Source of the DNA: Dermacentor variabilis
Taxonomy: Eukaryota; Arthropoda; Arachnida; Ixodida; Ixodidae
NCBI RefSeq assembly: GCF_050947875.1
Contig: NC_134568.1
Coordinates: forward strand, 251,861,767-251,925,766
Reading direction: 5' to 3'
DNA: 64,000 nucleotides
Numbering within the stretch: position 1 is the first letter of the stretch; every line of letters starts with the position of its first letter. Shown here piece after piece: positions 1 through 13,440 of the stretch. The position numbers were made by a program, and so were the translations under genes. Under the pieces are notes generated by a model. It searched no databases. It was not told the origin of the DNA and saw nothing but the letters and a program-made list of their open reading frames with translations.

Positions 1-46
1 GTCGCAAACGGTTCGCCTTCTTGGTAAACGGTGGTGACTCACAGCC

Positions 47-394
47 TCACCGGCCCGCCGAAGTAATGATGTTCCGGAGGCCACAGCATATAGACGCCGT
101 GGGTATTGCAATAGGGGGAGGACTTTCTTTTGAGCGGCTATTCGACTTCCGCGCCATACGGCAATCGCCTTCCAGCGTTTCTGCGCTTGGTGCTCTGCCG
201 TTGTGGCTACGTCGTATTGCTGTCGTGTCGTCGTGCACCGCTAAATACGACTCACAACAGGCTCGCTTCCCGTTCGCGGGTGCAACGTGGCGACAGGACT
301 GGCCATGGTCCCACAGCCGTTCACCAATATACGTAAGGGGAGCTTCCCCACATGTCCTATACGTCGTGATGCTATGGTTTTTCTGTTCTTGCAT
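47..394 (-). other. Unassigned open frame, possible repeat fragment
   Basis: A 115-codon frame is open on the minus strand, and a 137-codon frame is open over the same bases on the plus strand. The minus reading is rich in Arg, Ser and Ala and ends in a Leu-Arg-Asn-Ile-Ile-Thr-Ser-Ala-Gly-Arg tail that gave me a faint impression of repeat-derived tick ORFs. I cannot name a domain, signal peptide or membrane segment. No initiation context or splice site supports either strand. It may be a chance frame or part of a dispersed repeat. Confidence 0.2.
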
Positions 395-434
395 CCGCCG
401 TGTAACTACGATATCGCAAGGCTATAGTAGTTAA

Positions 435-884
435 TCTCACTTAATTGAGACACTGAAGATTGTCACCAATTTGTCTGGTCCGAAACTGCTACAAGTAGAG
501 TACGCTTCGTGTGTACGTATAAAAAGACACGGTGAAAGCCCGCAAAGGGCTTCTCAAGGACGGATACAGAATGGGCGACAAATATATCAACAGTTGCCTT
601 AGGTTTTTAATAATTAAGAAGTTCACACTACCCGTATATTCTTATCGTGAAAGGAATGCGGAGAAGCCGACGGCAATAGCAGCGCTAGTAGCGACATGGT
701 TACGCGTTCTTCGAACACCTTGGAGATGTTTATAAAGACAAAATTTTCTTGGCGAGATACCCCCCCCCCCCCCCCCCCCCCCCCCCACGTCTTTTTTTCT
801 TTGGTATCGGATATGTCTCTAGCATCTTGGGTGAGCCGACTGGAGATAGTGCAGCCTAAAAAATGTGTACCGATCCCGAAGATA
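435..884. other. No gene seen; poly-C tract at 761-786
   Basis: I see no coding signal or recognised repeat. A 26-base run of C lies at 761-786, preceded by AT-rich DNA and followed by a short T run. Confidence 0.7.
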
Positions 885-1090
885 GATCAGGTACCAGTGG
901 TACCGGTTCTCCCGGTAGTATCCGTTCTGGTGATACGCAGTACCGGTGCTCCAGCGGAATCGACACCGATGGTGCTATCGTGCGATACTCATTGCACCAG
1001 TGGTGCTGGTACCAGCGGTACCACCATGCAGTACCACCGCACCGTCGCGGCACCGCTGTGCATAGGTACAGGCGGTTCCGGTGGTACGGT
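885..1090. repeat. Degenerate GGTACC-rich cryptic simple sequence
   Basis: About 200 bases are built from overlapping variants of GGTACCAGTGGTACC and GGTGCTACC-type words on both strands. Several frames are therefore open by composition (Gly/Thr/Val or Tyr/Arg/His rich). There is no fixed period, so this looks like a decayed short-unit repeat rather than a gene. Confidence 0.5.
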
Positions 1091-1137
1091 GAGCGCTCTC
1101 GAATTCTTCCCTCGTGACAGCTCAGGAAGACTTGGCC

Positions 1138-1420
1138 CCGTATTCTCAAACGATCCTCGACTCCATGATGTGACGTTGATGTTTATGTGGCTTCGCCCTG
1201 TATAGAACGGGCGGGCGCTAGTGCTTCGCCCTCGCCGTGATAACACTAATTCCACTGAGTTCAGCACAGCGCCGCCCCTCGACGGAACAAGACGCTACAC
1301 TTCCCGTGAAATCCCGTATAGATGATCATGAAGCGCCGTGACCACTTCTGTCGAGGTGTGGCGCTGTTATCTGCTTTCGTGAGTGCAGGTATTGAGTGGA
1401 GGTACGTACGTTCTAGAATA
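1138..1420. repeat. Diverged copy of the palindromic MITE-like repeat
   Basis: The stretch starting TATTCTCAAACGATCCTCGA and a later one around CAGCGCCGCCCCTCGACG align by eye, with an insertion between them, to the right arm of the palindrome at 1910-2177. Bases 1320-1400 correspond to what lies just outside that arm (2180-2250). The end carries two TTCTAGAA dyads (1411-1418 and 1442-1449) in inverted 12-bp arms. Confidence 0.6.
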
Positions 1421-1480
1421 CTGGGGTTACTAACCGCCGAATTCTAGAACGTTCCTCAGCTCAGCCCTCCGCCTTGCGTC

Positions 1481-1895
1481 GATGGATGGATGGATGGATG
1501 GATGGATGATTGAGGCTCAACCCTTTGAATCGGGCGGCGGCGGCGCGCGCCACCTAGCCTTTAATGGTTGTATATGCATGCATACCTATGTATTTACTCC
1601 TTTACTTTTGCGTTGATATTATCCACCAATCAGATAGTCTCCGTTTAGTTATTTCTACCTGTTCAAAGTCCATTCTACTTTCACTGTCTTTAAAACCCAA
1701 AGCTTTGAATAGTTCCCCGTTAGATTCAACTGCAGGGTGAAGTTGTTTACAAGCAAGTATCAGGTGTTCAGCCGTTTCCTCCTCCTCTCCACAAGCCTTG
1801 CACACCAAATCTATCTCCTGGTATCTGGCTTGGTACGTTTTAGTCCGCAGTACACCTGTCCTGGCTTCAAACAGTGGATGACAGCGCCGTCTAAT
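1481..1895 (-). mobile_element. 3' end of a 5'-truncated non-LTR retrotransposon (ALGF-type C-terminus)
   Basis: Read on the minus strand, codons from about 1890 down to 1602 give the C-terminus of a LINE polyprotein. A stretch ending RTGVLRTKTYQARYQE leads to a zinc-knuckle-like CKACGEEEETAEHLILAC motif (Cys-x2-Cys, His, Cys), then an ALGF motif and a basic KRRLSDWW tail before the stop. A 3' UTR of about 100 bases follows and ends in an ATCC repeat (1481-1508 as GATG on the plus strand), which serves as the 3' tail. The RT and endonuclease domains are missing, as expected for truncated target-primed insertion. Two other 3' ends of this type are at 19130-19500 and 61970-62285 on the plus strand. 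The family resembles R1/I-group arthropod LINEs; the exact clade is not resolved. Confidence 0.75.
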
Positions 1896-1909
1896 GACGG
1901 AAGTGGTCT

Positions 1910-2177
1910 CTGCGTTTCAATGACGCACCACAGCAATTCTTGGGAAGCGTAACGTCCTCTTCAGTCGAGAGGTGGCGCTGTGCTCAACTTGTTCGAGGGG
2001 AGGAAGAGCTTCGAGCGGAGGATCGTTTGAGAATTACGGGGATTACCACCGTATTTTCAAATGATCCTCGACTCGAAGCTCTTTCTCCAATCGACCAAAT
2101 TGACCACAGCGCCACCTCTCGATTGAAGAGGACGTTACGCTTCCCACGAATTGCTGCAGCGCGTCATTGAAACGCAG
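1910..2177. repeat. Near-perfect palindromic (foldback) MITE-like element
   Basis: The left arm (1910-2041) and right arm (2047-2177) are reverse complements over about 130 bases, with roughly 85 percent identity judged by eye and a spacer of only about 5 bases. Both arms carry GGAAGCGTAACGTCCTCTTC and GAGGTGGCGCTGTG words. The element abuts the 5' end of the LINE fragment at 1481-1895. Related sequence lies at 1138-1420 and 2735-2815, so this is a repeat family. No transposase ORF is present, so it would be non-autonomous. Confidence 0.75.
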
Positions 2178-2734
2178 TGAGCATCCTTCTCGGAGGGCCG
2201 CGCTGCGATCCCCTTTCATGAATCTAGGTGGAGTGTTGAGTGTAGGAGAATTCTATAATACTGTTTTTCTTTTATGATTGAAATGATTAATAGGAGAGGT
2301 TGGCGCCTTTGTGGCGGCACCGGCTACTCCTTGTCGCTTAGCAAAGGAAACAAATATGCGCAAAAAGTGTGAACATTGTCACAAGATATGGCACTCAGTA
2401 GAACACCAGATGTATAAACGCAATACAGCCCAGCAGTGCATGAATCGCAAAGTTCTGTGCATGAGTTTAGCACACATGCGCATATATAATGTCAAATATC
2501 TTGAACGGCCAAAACACCGAACACAATGTAATCACACATAACGTAAAAAGCACGATCACTACATAAATCAATTTTGAACACAGAATAACATATGCATCAC
2601 TCATTTAGCTTATAACAATAAACTGAAATGTAATATTTTCCCAAAATGTCTGTGTCATCGAAAAACTTTTTCAAAGCAAGAAGTGCTCCCCGTATGATAG
2701 AATTACCGTCCACTCAAGTCTCCAACTTGACTCA
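2178..2734. other. AT-rich stretch without recognised gene
   Basis: The first 80 bases are a continuation of the palindromic family, matching 1320-1400. The rest resembles untranslated or intergenic DNA. A 76-codon frame at 2311-2541 contains a Cys-x2-Cys-His pair but no complete zinc finger, and I treat it as chance. Confidence 0.6.
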
Positions 2735-2815
2735 AGCAAGTGAATGGCAGCGCGGCCCTCCGAGAGAGATGATCACTGCGCTTTTTTGACACATCACAAC
2801 AATTATTGGCAATCA
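2735..2815 (-). repeat. Partial copy of the palindromic repeat family
   Basis: GCAGCGCGGCCCTCCGAGAG followed by GATGATCACTGCG matches the outer flank of the right arm near 2178-2215 in reverse orientation. It confirms that the 1138-2250 sequence is a dispersed family. Confidence 0.6.
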
Positions 2816-5699
<2,884 letters not shown>

Positions 5700-5734
5700 C
5701 ACCAACCGGTGCCTAATTCCCATGGACCCACATA

Positions 5735-6350
5735 TGAGATTACGACTTTTACTCGATTTCACTCGGCTGGAAGAAACGTTATTGTACCGTCTGCGACTAG
5801 GAGTTCCTTTCACGAACGCCTATTCATTCCTAATTTGAATGTCGGCCAGTGCCATACTGCAACATATGTGGTGAAGAAGAAACGATCAAACATCTCTTGT
5901 GTGACTCTGTATACCCAATATACGAAGATGAGAGGATTGCCCTTCGGACAGCTTTACTGCAGTTGGATGATAGGCCTTTCACAGAAGAGAAGGTCTTGCG
6001 ACTGTGGCCTTGTGCGCCTGCTGGGTACAAAGCTACAAATGCGCTTCTGCGTTTCTTGAAAGGCACCAGCGTATATGACCGCTTGTGATTGACTCAGCGA
6101 TGAGCCCTTGATTGTGTGTGTACCAAGGCAAAGCGTGAACTTCTCTCTTCCTTCTCATCTTTAAATCTCATTTCCCCAGTGCAGGGTAGCCTACATCGCA
6201 AAAGGCGCAAAAACTTCACTTCCTGCTTTCTTTTTCATGCTGGTACTCTCTCATCTACCCTTCTTTCTACACCCTTTCCCTCCAACCCACATGCAACGTA
6301 GCAAACCGGAGAGAGGCTTCTGGTAAATCTCCCTGCCTCTCTCTCTCCAT
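5735..6350 (+). mobile_element. 3' end of an RNase H-type LINE: zinc knuckle, C-terminus and 3' UTR
   Basis: From about 5745 a frame reads RLEETLLYRLRLGVPFTNAY, the segment that follows RNase H in this family. A stop and a frameshift precede a zinc knuckle CNICGEEETIKHLLC (from about 5855). The ORF ends with ATNALLRFLKGTSVYDRL and a stop at 6086-6088. A pyrimidine-rich 3' UTR follows with the family module CCCCAGTGCAGGGTAGCC (about 6173), then TCTCCCTGCCTCTCTCTCTC at about 6328. The knuckle is thought to help RNA binding in such elements. Endonuclease, RT and RNase H are absent. The piece is 5'-truncated right after the TA tract. It shares its C-terminus with the copy at 51.8-53.55 kb. Confidence 0.8.
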
Positions 6351-7525
6351 CGAAATACGCCAATAGTTGGCCTAGGCATGACTTATCGCCCTATCAAACG
6401 CGTTTACTGAGTCACTAGGAGCGCCAGCCTTCTTTTTTTTTTTTTTCTTTGATAAAATATACACGTAGTGTGCCTGTGCAATACCAAGTCACCATATATA
6501 TATTATACTTCATAGCCCTTTCCGTGTACTGCTTCACTCGTTCGGTGCGGGCATACCTGGACGTGTTTATTTAATGCAGTTTCCTTTATTACGCGCACCC
6601 ATGAATTAAGGTATAGGCGTTCGTTCTATGTCCCTGTATAATCCTTTGGAAAGGATTTGAGGGACCGAGCAAAACTGTTCCCGAGGTTCTCCTGTATCGT
6701 CCGTTATTGGGAGAAAATAATGCAGCACATATGAATTTTTTGCGAGCAATTTGATTCTTACTAAAGAGAGAAGGGGGCAGTATTTTGGGTCTGAATACGA
6801 GAATAAAATCTATGGCGCCAACTATAGCTTCAATGACACAGCTTTTCCGTTGGGTCGCATAGAGACTCGGCCTCTTTACCGAGAGATTTCCCACAGCAAA
6901 TATTGAGCATATTTATGGGAAACAGCACACGCTACCAGCGTTGCGTGATGACCTACAACGCATGGTTACAATCAAGGACCTATTTAATAAAAAATAATGA
7001 TACACACGCGGTCGCGTTTTCATGATCACATATGACAGGATTATTCTAAGGGACAATCAAAGGACAGAATAAATTAGCTGCGAAAAACGTAAGGCCGAAT
7101 AGAGAGAAAGCGGGACAATATACGACGGGTTGCCCGTCACATCTTCATAAAATTCAATTTCTTGAAATATGAGCACACTTACGAAAGCCGCGAAAACTAT
7201 CGAGTGCTTGTCTGTATCGCTATCTGCCCTGCTTTCATGTCTTGACTCGTGACGTTCTTCCCGCTACTGTGTTCTTACTTGTGCTGTTTTTTGTCTATGT
7301 ATCTGTACAAGGCCGTCCACTGTTAAGGAAAACGCCTCATTAGTTTTGAAATGAGCAAACCGGTATCGTTAGTTTCGACGGCGGTACTTTACGGGGGAAA
7401 AATAAGTAAAGAATATGACACTTTAGGCAGGTACGTATTCATAGGCACTCATGTACGCATTATTAGTATGTCTACCTGCTAACACGTCCACCTATAGGCC
7501 TCATGACGCAGTTAGGTGGCTGATA

Positions 7526-7530
<5 letters not shown>
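6351..7530. other. AT-rich intergenic stretch, nothing recognised
   Basis: No coding signature, SINE promoter box or palindromic family member was seen. Short T and A runs only. Confidence 0.6.
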
Positions 7531-7586
<56 letters not shown>

Positions 7587-7810
7587 GTGGAAAAGGCATG
7601 GAGGTTAACCGAAGAAGGTTCTAGTTTGCTACCCTGTACTGGGGGAAGGGGAAGGGGAAATGAAAGACGGAAAGAATAGGGCGGAGAAAAAGGAACATAA
7701 ATAGAGGAGGCTGGAAACGTCCGTGAGGATTAGCGTTTCTTTAATAGGCCACTCGAACGCAAAAATTTCCAGAGTGCCTTGACTGTCTTGCGGTGTGACG
7801 ACTGTATACA
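7531..7810 (-). mobile_element. 3' UTR and CT tail of an RNase H-type LINE
   Basis: On the minus strand the sequence runs TATACAGTCGTCACACCGCA, a pyrimidine-rich UTR, CCCCAGTACAGGGTAGC, GGTTAACCTCCATGCC and a (CT) tail seen on the plus strand as GA at 7531-7582. It matches the copy at 57565-57815 over most of its length, including TCAAGGCACTC, so both belong to one subfamily. The adjoining coding segment at 7811-8838 is in the opposite orientation. Confidence 0.8.
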
Positions 7811-8838
7811 CTAGAACCTGGATCACTGGATTTCTAGAAAGTGATCAGGCCCAGGCGCTTAGGGTTTGCCTAGGGCTGGCACGATGTACATCAACATCCG
7901 AAACCATTGCGATTGCGCATCACCACCGAGCTAAGATTCGCATTGTTGCGGAAGTGCTCAGGGCACACGTCATGCACCTTGCTCGCGCCCCTCTCTACTA
8001 TCTCGCCTCACTGCCAGAAGACCGATCACGCGCCTCTGTTTGTCAGACGACACTGCCTTATCGTGTACACCTTCCATCAGATTACACAGCTGCAGAGAGA
8101 GTTCTGTTTCCCCCATGATGCTTGGCTCAGCCGCAAGTTCGACTGACAGTACCAGGAATTCGAACTAAGACACAACTCTCATCACCAGCTCTCAAGCAAC
8201 TTTCGCTGCTCTTGCTGTACGAAAAATACAACCATCATACCCATCTATACACTTATGCTTGAACCACCGTGGACGGTTCCGCAGGATCAGTTATTTTTTC
8301 TGCGAAAGTCACCACCTTCGCACCAGACGTCATCACCAGACATCGCACCAGACGACATCGACAGCCGTGGAGCTTGCTGCTGTTCCCGGTGCACTTCGCA
8401 TAATTCGAGAGCAACTACCTCAAAAATGGAATGCCTTGAGGGACTCCAAAGCAGCTCTACATTGCTTGATTTCTGCATTACGCTGTGGACCTTACGAGCA
8501 ACTAGTTCTAGAAATCCCAAGACTCCTTCACCGCCTCGCCGAGCAAGGACATCACTGTCATATTTCAGTGGCTCCCTAGCCACTGTGGCGTAACGGGTAA
8601 AGAATATGCCGATGAAGCTGCTCGATCTGCTGATGAAGACGGCCTGCAGGAACCAATCCCACTGTCAAGAACAGATACACCAGCGAAACTTCCAGTGCTT
8701 TCAAACGATGTCATACAATCGTTCTGGATCCCACCTAGTTTCCAGCACACACGTCTTCCTCGACTGGACCCCTGTCTTGAACTTCGTCCTCCAGCTGGAC
8801 AATCCCGACTCGAGACAACGGTTCTTTACCGGCTGTAG
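7811..8838 (+). pseudogene. RNase H region of a LINE polyprotein, inverted and broken
   Basis: The frame from about 7820 reads FLESDQAQALRVCLGLARCT, the linker between RT and RNase H in tick I-like elements. It continues to a TGA at 8116-8118 where Trp is expected. The RNase H domain follows. The first catalytic Asp site is lost, because YTDGS is replaced by Tyr-Thr-Tyr-Ala-stop near 8248-8262. The second acidic site survives as the Glu of VELAAV (8370-8372) after a frameshift, the third as the Asp of RDSKAAL (8442-8444), and the fourth as the Asp of EYADEAAR (8611-8613) after a return to the first frame. The reading ends LETTVLYRL at 8836-8838. RNase H would degrade the RNA strand of the RNA-DNA hybrid after reverse transcription; this copy cannot. 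Confidence 0.85.
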
Positions 8839-10280
8839 CTAAAGAGATGTTTCCCTAATATAAAAGGGCTCCCCCACGTCACAATGCTGATCTCATTTTT
8901 CCTCTGACCATTCAGTTCGTGCATGTTTTGTTCAAGGTGAATAAATTCGATTCAATGCAATATTAAATCTATGGGACTATATGCTACCTTGGTAGTTCCT
9001 GCCCTCAACGTAACGGACATTTAACCATTCTTTTTGTAATTTTAATTACCCGTCGACTACCAACAATGTTTACCTTCTTAAGCAGTAGCAAAACAAAGAG
9101 AAGCGAGGCAGTATTTGTAGATTTGAAAAATAAGACGAATGTTGATGCTTTTCGAACAAATAAGTCATCACAAGGTATCTTGTTACAACTCGGTCGATTC
9201 TTTCCTTTTTAATTATTTGAGCAGCAGTATTCGCGAACAATACGAGCTTGCAAGCAGAATGTCACTAATAGAAATAGACGTTCCGCTCTCGCAAAGGCAT
9301 GCGCGAATTATTCCACGTACTCGCTCGTGTAATAAGCAGCCAGGTGTACACAGTAGCGCTGGCTTTTGAGCTTCCTGGTGCGCTGCCGAGATCGCTCACA
9401 GAGAAAAGTTCTGGTAGACAGGCTCGCGAAGTTCTCGAGTTAAGCAGCGGCACAAGCCACGGGCACATTTATAGCGAACCACATGTACACGGAAAGGAGG
9501 AAAGAAACTGCGAGTCAGGATAATGGCGCGAGTGTGCGAGCGGTCGGTTGGTACCTATTCATTTGAGGCGTTCAACAGATCCGAGTTGCGTGTCGGAGCC
9601 AGCACCTCGTGTAGGGCGGAGGCCGCCTTCAGCGGGTTTCCGCTGGGGATGGGACTGGCGTTCTCGAACAGGTAGTCCGAGAGAAAGCCATAAACTTTTC
9701 CCCTTTGTCAAGCACCCTGCGATTAACCTGCCAACTCGAACTGGAAGGCCAGGCCGGTAAACGAAAGGTTAAACGCTTGCCAATGGACACACTGCGCAGA
9801 AACAGGGCGAATCGTTTCAAACGCCTCGTTCTGCACGGTTTCGGTGCTGTTTGCCTTTTGCTCGCGGCGCCTGAACCGAAGTGCTGTGAAATTGACGAGA
9901 GCCTGCAGCACACGCTCGGCCGTGTGAGTGATGATAAACGGCTGCGCGTCTTCCAGAGTGCTTCTTCTGCTGAGGTGGCTGGCGTCCTCGCCAAGTTTTT
10001 ATTTTTCCTTTCCAGCCGCAGAGGCCATCTCATTTTGCTCACTTAATGGTCTGGCGCATACATTGCACCTGATTGATAATCTTCGGGAGAAACATGCCAC
10101 TTTGGACTCGCTCGGCCAGCACCGCGCCACAAGCACGCAAAGAAAGAAAAGCGCTGCCCGAAAGGGAGGGAGGGGGGTCTCTGAGAAACAAGGAGAACCA
10201 AATTAAACGTCCATTCTGGCGTTGCAGCCATTTTCCTTCGTCATTACTGGGAAAAAAAGAGCGACTGGTCTCCGCTCCAA
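8839..10280. other. Unassigned DNA with open frames but no domain
   Basis: The stretch changes from AT-rich (8.84-9.25 kb) to GC-richer (9.5-10.28 kb). Opposed frames of 113 and 137 codons occur at 9629-10046, which suggests composition rather than coding. A GCAGCCATTTTCC word at about 10224 loosely resembles a YY1 site. Confidence 0.5.
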
Positions 10281-11713
10281 ATGAGTAATGATGCCATAGC
10301 CCACCCCGCAGGGGAGAGGAGGCCTACCAAGGTTCGCTGTCCGTCTCGCCTCTTCGTTCTTCCGGCCGCCGCTATGGTACGTTCGGACGACTAGCAAGTC
10401 ACGTGATTGTCGTGACGTCACAATTAAGCGTGAGGAGGAAGACAGCCGAGGATGCGCGGGGGGGCGCCGGAGGCGGCGTGTTTTCACACGAGTAGGAACA
10501 GCGCGCCGCAGAATTAATGGCAGCCAGAAATTAAATGGTCGTGATCTTCTTCAGGTTGAAGAGCGGGGCCCGAAAAGAGCCGCCAAATCCTTCAGGAAAC
10601 AGAATCAAGTGGCTGCGAGTGTGGGAGCGAGAAAGCAAAAGAACAAAACTAAACGGGGTCGAGAACAAATGAACGTTTGGCGAAGGTAACGCCTACGGAG
10701 GCCATCTTCAGCCGGAGCGCGCCCGCGTGTTACCGAGTAACTATACTGCGTCCCCATTGTTTCGGTGCCCGCCAGCTTTTTCTCTGCTCGCGTGCTTTGT
10801 TTAGTAACAAATGATGCTGTTCGCCTCGTGACAGATAGATAGCTGCGGCGGTTCCGTCCGCCAGGGGGCCGCCGCTTGCAGCGGACAGCTTCTGCTGGCC
10901 TGACCGCGCGCACGCGATGTTTTGGCTCCATTCACGAGCACGCACGAGGGCCCGCTCGAGCGCTACGCGTCGCTCACGCCGCCGGGTCGTGATTACGCCA
11001 CCCCGCGGCGCCAAGTTTCCCACCTCAAAGCATGGCGTTCGAGCCGGTGTCGCAGCTACAACCCTTCTCGCTGTGCTCCACGGTCGGGGCACGACAACAA
11101 AGACCACCTTCCCGTCGCAGCTTGTCCCTCTCGCAGGTCCAAGCCGCTCTCGGATTCGCGCACGGGCCACGCTGACAGACGCCGCGTCGCGCGCGGCGAG
11201 GCCACCCACGCACTGCTGCCCGGCAGGCCCGTCGGCGGGCACGCCGCGGCGCCGCGCACCTTCGTGGCCGTCACTGGGACGTCGTGCACGGTCGAGGGAG
11301 GGTGGAGAGCGCGCGCGGCCGCAAAACACGCGTAACACGACCGGCGATAATCGAATGCGCAGCCGCGGGGAACCAAGGGCGTAATAAGTGCCTGCTAATA
11401 AAAGTGGGACGCCCGGAGTCGCAGCAGACGAAAAGAACACGACCGCTTAACGAGCGGACCGATATAGGACTGCTCCGGCCGCGGAGCTGGAAGGCGTCGC
11501 AAACAACGCGGCCCCTCTCGCGCGGTGTTGGCCGGTTTATATAGCGGGCATGACGGGCTCACGAGTTGCGGCAACACCGCCGCTTCTCGGTGATACCGCT
11601 CCGCTGCTGCGACGACGGGTCGATGGTGTCCAGCTCGCCGCGGGCCCTACGGTGGGTGAACGCAGAGCAAGACGAGGACAAAGCTCTGATGCATTGTGGT
11701 TCCGCAGATTGTA
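10281..11713. promoter_or_regulatory. CpG-rich island with E-box, CRE and TATA-like motifs
   Basis: About 1.3 kb are GC- and CpG-rich. At 10400-10405 lies CACGTG, and at 10413-10420 the palindromic CRE TGACGTCA, followed at once by CAATTAAG. TCAAGTGG (10605-10612) matches an NK-2-class homeodomain site. A TTTATATAG box lies at 11536-11544 inside GC-rich DNA and could set a start site reading right, with a plausible splice donor GGTGGGTGAAC near 11650. Frames of 155 and 236 codons overlap on opposite strands and have no recognisable domain, so I do not call a protein. Motif clustering is seen; promoter function is inferred. Confidence 0.4.
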
Positions 11714-12367
11714 TACAGGGTGTTCCAGCGAACACTTTCAAAAATTCGTAAAGTTTGCCCTGGGGCAGATAGCACAATTCTACTTCATGACATGGTCTAC
11801 GCGAAGCGGCGCACACTACTTGCACAATAAATTCAAACGCATAGTCGGCTAATTAGCAGAAATTCACTAAATAACTTTTTAATTACTTTATGGCCCACAT
11901 TGCAATTTATAAATTCTGGCAGCGGGGTTCGCAAGGTCGGTCCACTTGGAACGAATTCGCAGGATCACACCAGTTTCGAGATAATTCCCGAACTTTGAGG
12001 AGAAATGCATCAGCATTCCAGTTACTTTCGTGCTTGAATGCATAAAAAGACGTTTTGTTAAGAAAATAACTGGAACGCCAATGCATATCTTCGCCAAGAT
12101 TCGGGAATTAATATCTGGAAACTGGTGTCATCCTGAGGATTCGTTCCAAGTGGATCCGCCTTGCGAATTCCGTGGCTAGAATTTGTAAATTGCAATGTGG
12201 ACAATACGGTAATTAGTTCAAGTGTAATTAGTGGATATTTTAATTATTCAATTATGCACTTAAATTATTTGTGCAAGTAATGTCCGCCTCTTCATGAACT
12301 AGAATTGTGCTGTCTGCCACAGGCAACCTTTAAAAAATTTTGAAAGTGTTAGCTGAAACACTCGGTA
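11714..12367. mobile_element. 654-bp foldback DNA element with about 310-bp terminal inverted repeats
   Basis: The left arm (11714-12024) and right arm (12067-12367) are reverse complements along nearly their full length, separated by about 42 bases. The left end reads TACAGGGTGTTCCAGC. The right end read inward on the minus strand is TACCGAGTGTTTCAGC, and TA at each edge could be the target duplication. Shared internal words include GGAACGAAT, CACATTGCAATTTA, TCCACTTGGAACGAAT and CAGCACAATTCTA. No transposase ORF is present. Long-TIR, TA-flanked elements of this kind are usually non-autonomous relatives of Tc1/mariner-type transposons; that assignment is inference. Confidence 0.8.
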
Positions 12368-13440
12368 CAGAGTAAGTGCGAGTCTTGCATCGCGATGAGC
12401 CTTTAAAGGCAAGGTGAACGTTGCGATACAAGCATCAAAATTCATGCCCCTTGTTGATAATAGATAGACAATGGAAAGGCACTCTGAATCTACACAGCAT
12501 TGTTGTTCTTCGGACATCATTTGGAATACAAAGTAAATGAGAGAGATTGAGGCTTTTGAAAGGTCACAATTAGTTGCTCTGAGCCATAGTTTCTCTTTTT
12601 TAACCAAGCGAGTATTTCTTAGTTATATGCAGGAGCGAAATGATAAACAACAAATGGTAAGCAAGATAGCGTAAGCACGCAGGGGAGTCAAGAAAGAGTG
12701 GGAGGATATCTGCGTGCGCATGTTTGTGCTAGAGCACGTGTCTATAGGAGCGAGGGCGATAAAAAATGGTGTAGCCTCATTGGGTTGATACGACCTACCG
12801 GAATTGTGACTCACGGAAAGCGGCGGCAGTGGGAGGAATTTCCTGGCCGCAGGCCATGGCAAACCCCCTTCCCGACAACACCAAGATTAATGTTCCGTTT
12901 CCTTCAGCGCTGGGGCCGTCGTTAGGATGCAGTTTCAGCAGTGTGTTTGCCGGTACTGACCATTTACGTGTACTCAGTTTCCCACTCTCTCCTGAGATTT
13001 CAGAAACAATGCAACAAAGCGGATGAAAGAACTACGCAGCTACTGAACGAGCTAAACCTGACGGGCCTGCATAATATATTTAATGATGAAAAAGTGCGTA
13101 ATTCTACCGCCAACTTGGCACTTGTCACTTAAGGCGCGCCCTAACATGCGCACGGCAACATGCCCTAAAAGGCAAGTCCAGCGACGGCCGTACGACGATT
13201 AGCACCCGGCGTTCGGAACCGCGCGATGTCAGGCGGGATGTCTGCGCGCCCATAATTTCGACCTGAGCGGACGGGCGTTCAATTTGGCGCATATGCTATG
13301 CCGTACAGCAATCGGAAATCGTCGTTTACACCTCCAAGAACAAGAGATCCGAACTGGCGCTGAGGATTTACCACGAGGCCAGACTGAGGCGAAGACGGGC
13401 CTGCTGTTATTGGTTTCAATTATGCTGCCCGCGGCCCTTG
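12368..13440. other. Unassigned DNA
   Basis: No recognised repeat or gene. A 63-codon frame at 12941-13132 has no domain. Confidence 0.55.

Noticed and set aside
10730..11440. 236-codon minus-strand frame
   Set aside because: Arg/Ala-rich composition in a CpG island, opposed by a 155-codon plus frame; no domain or splice support.
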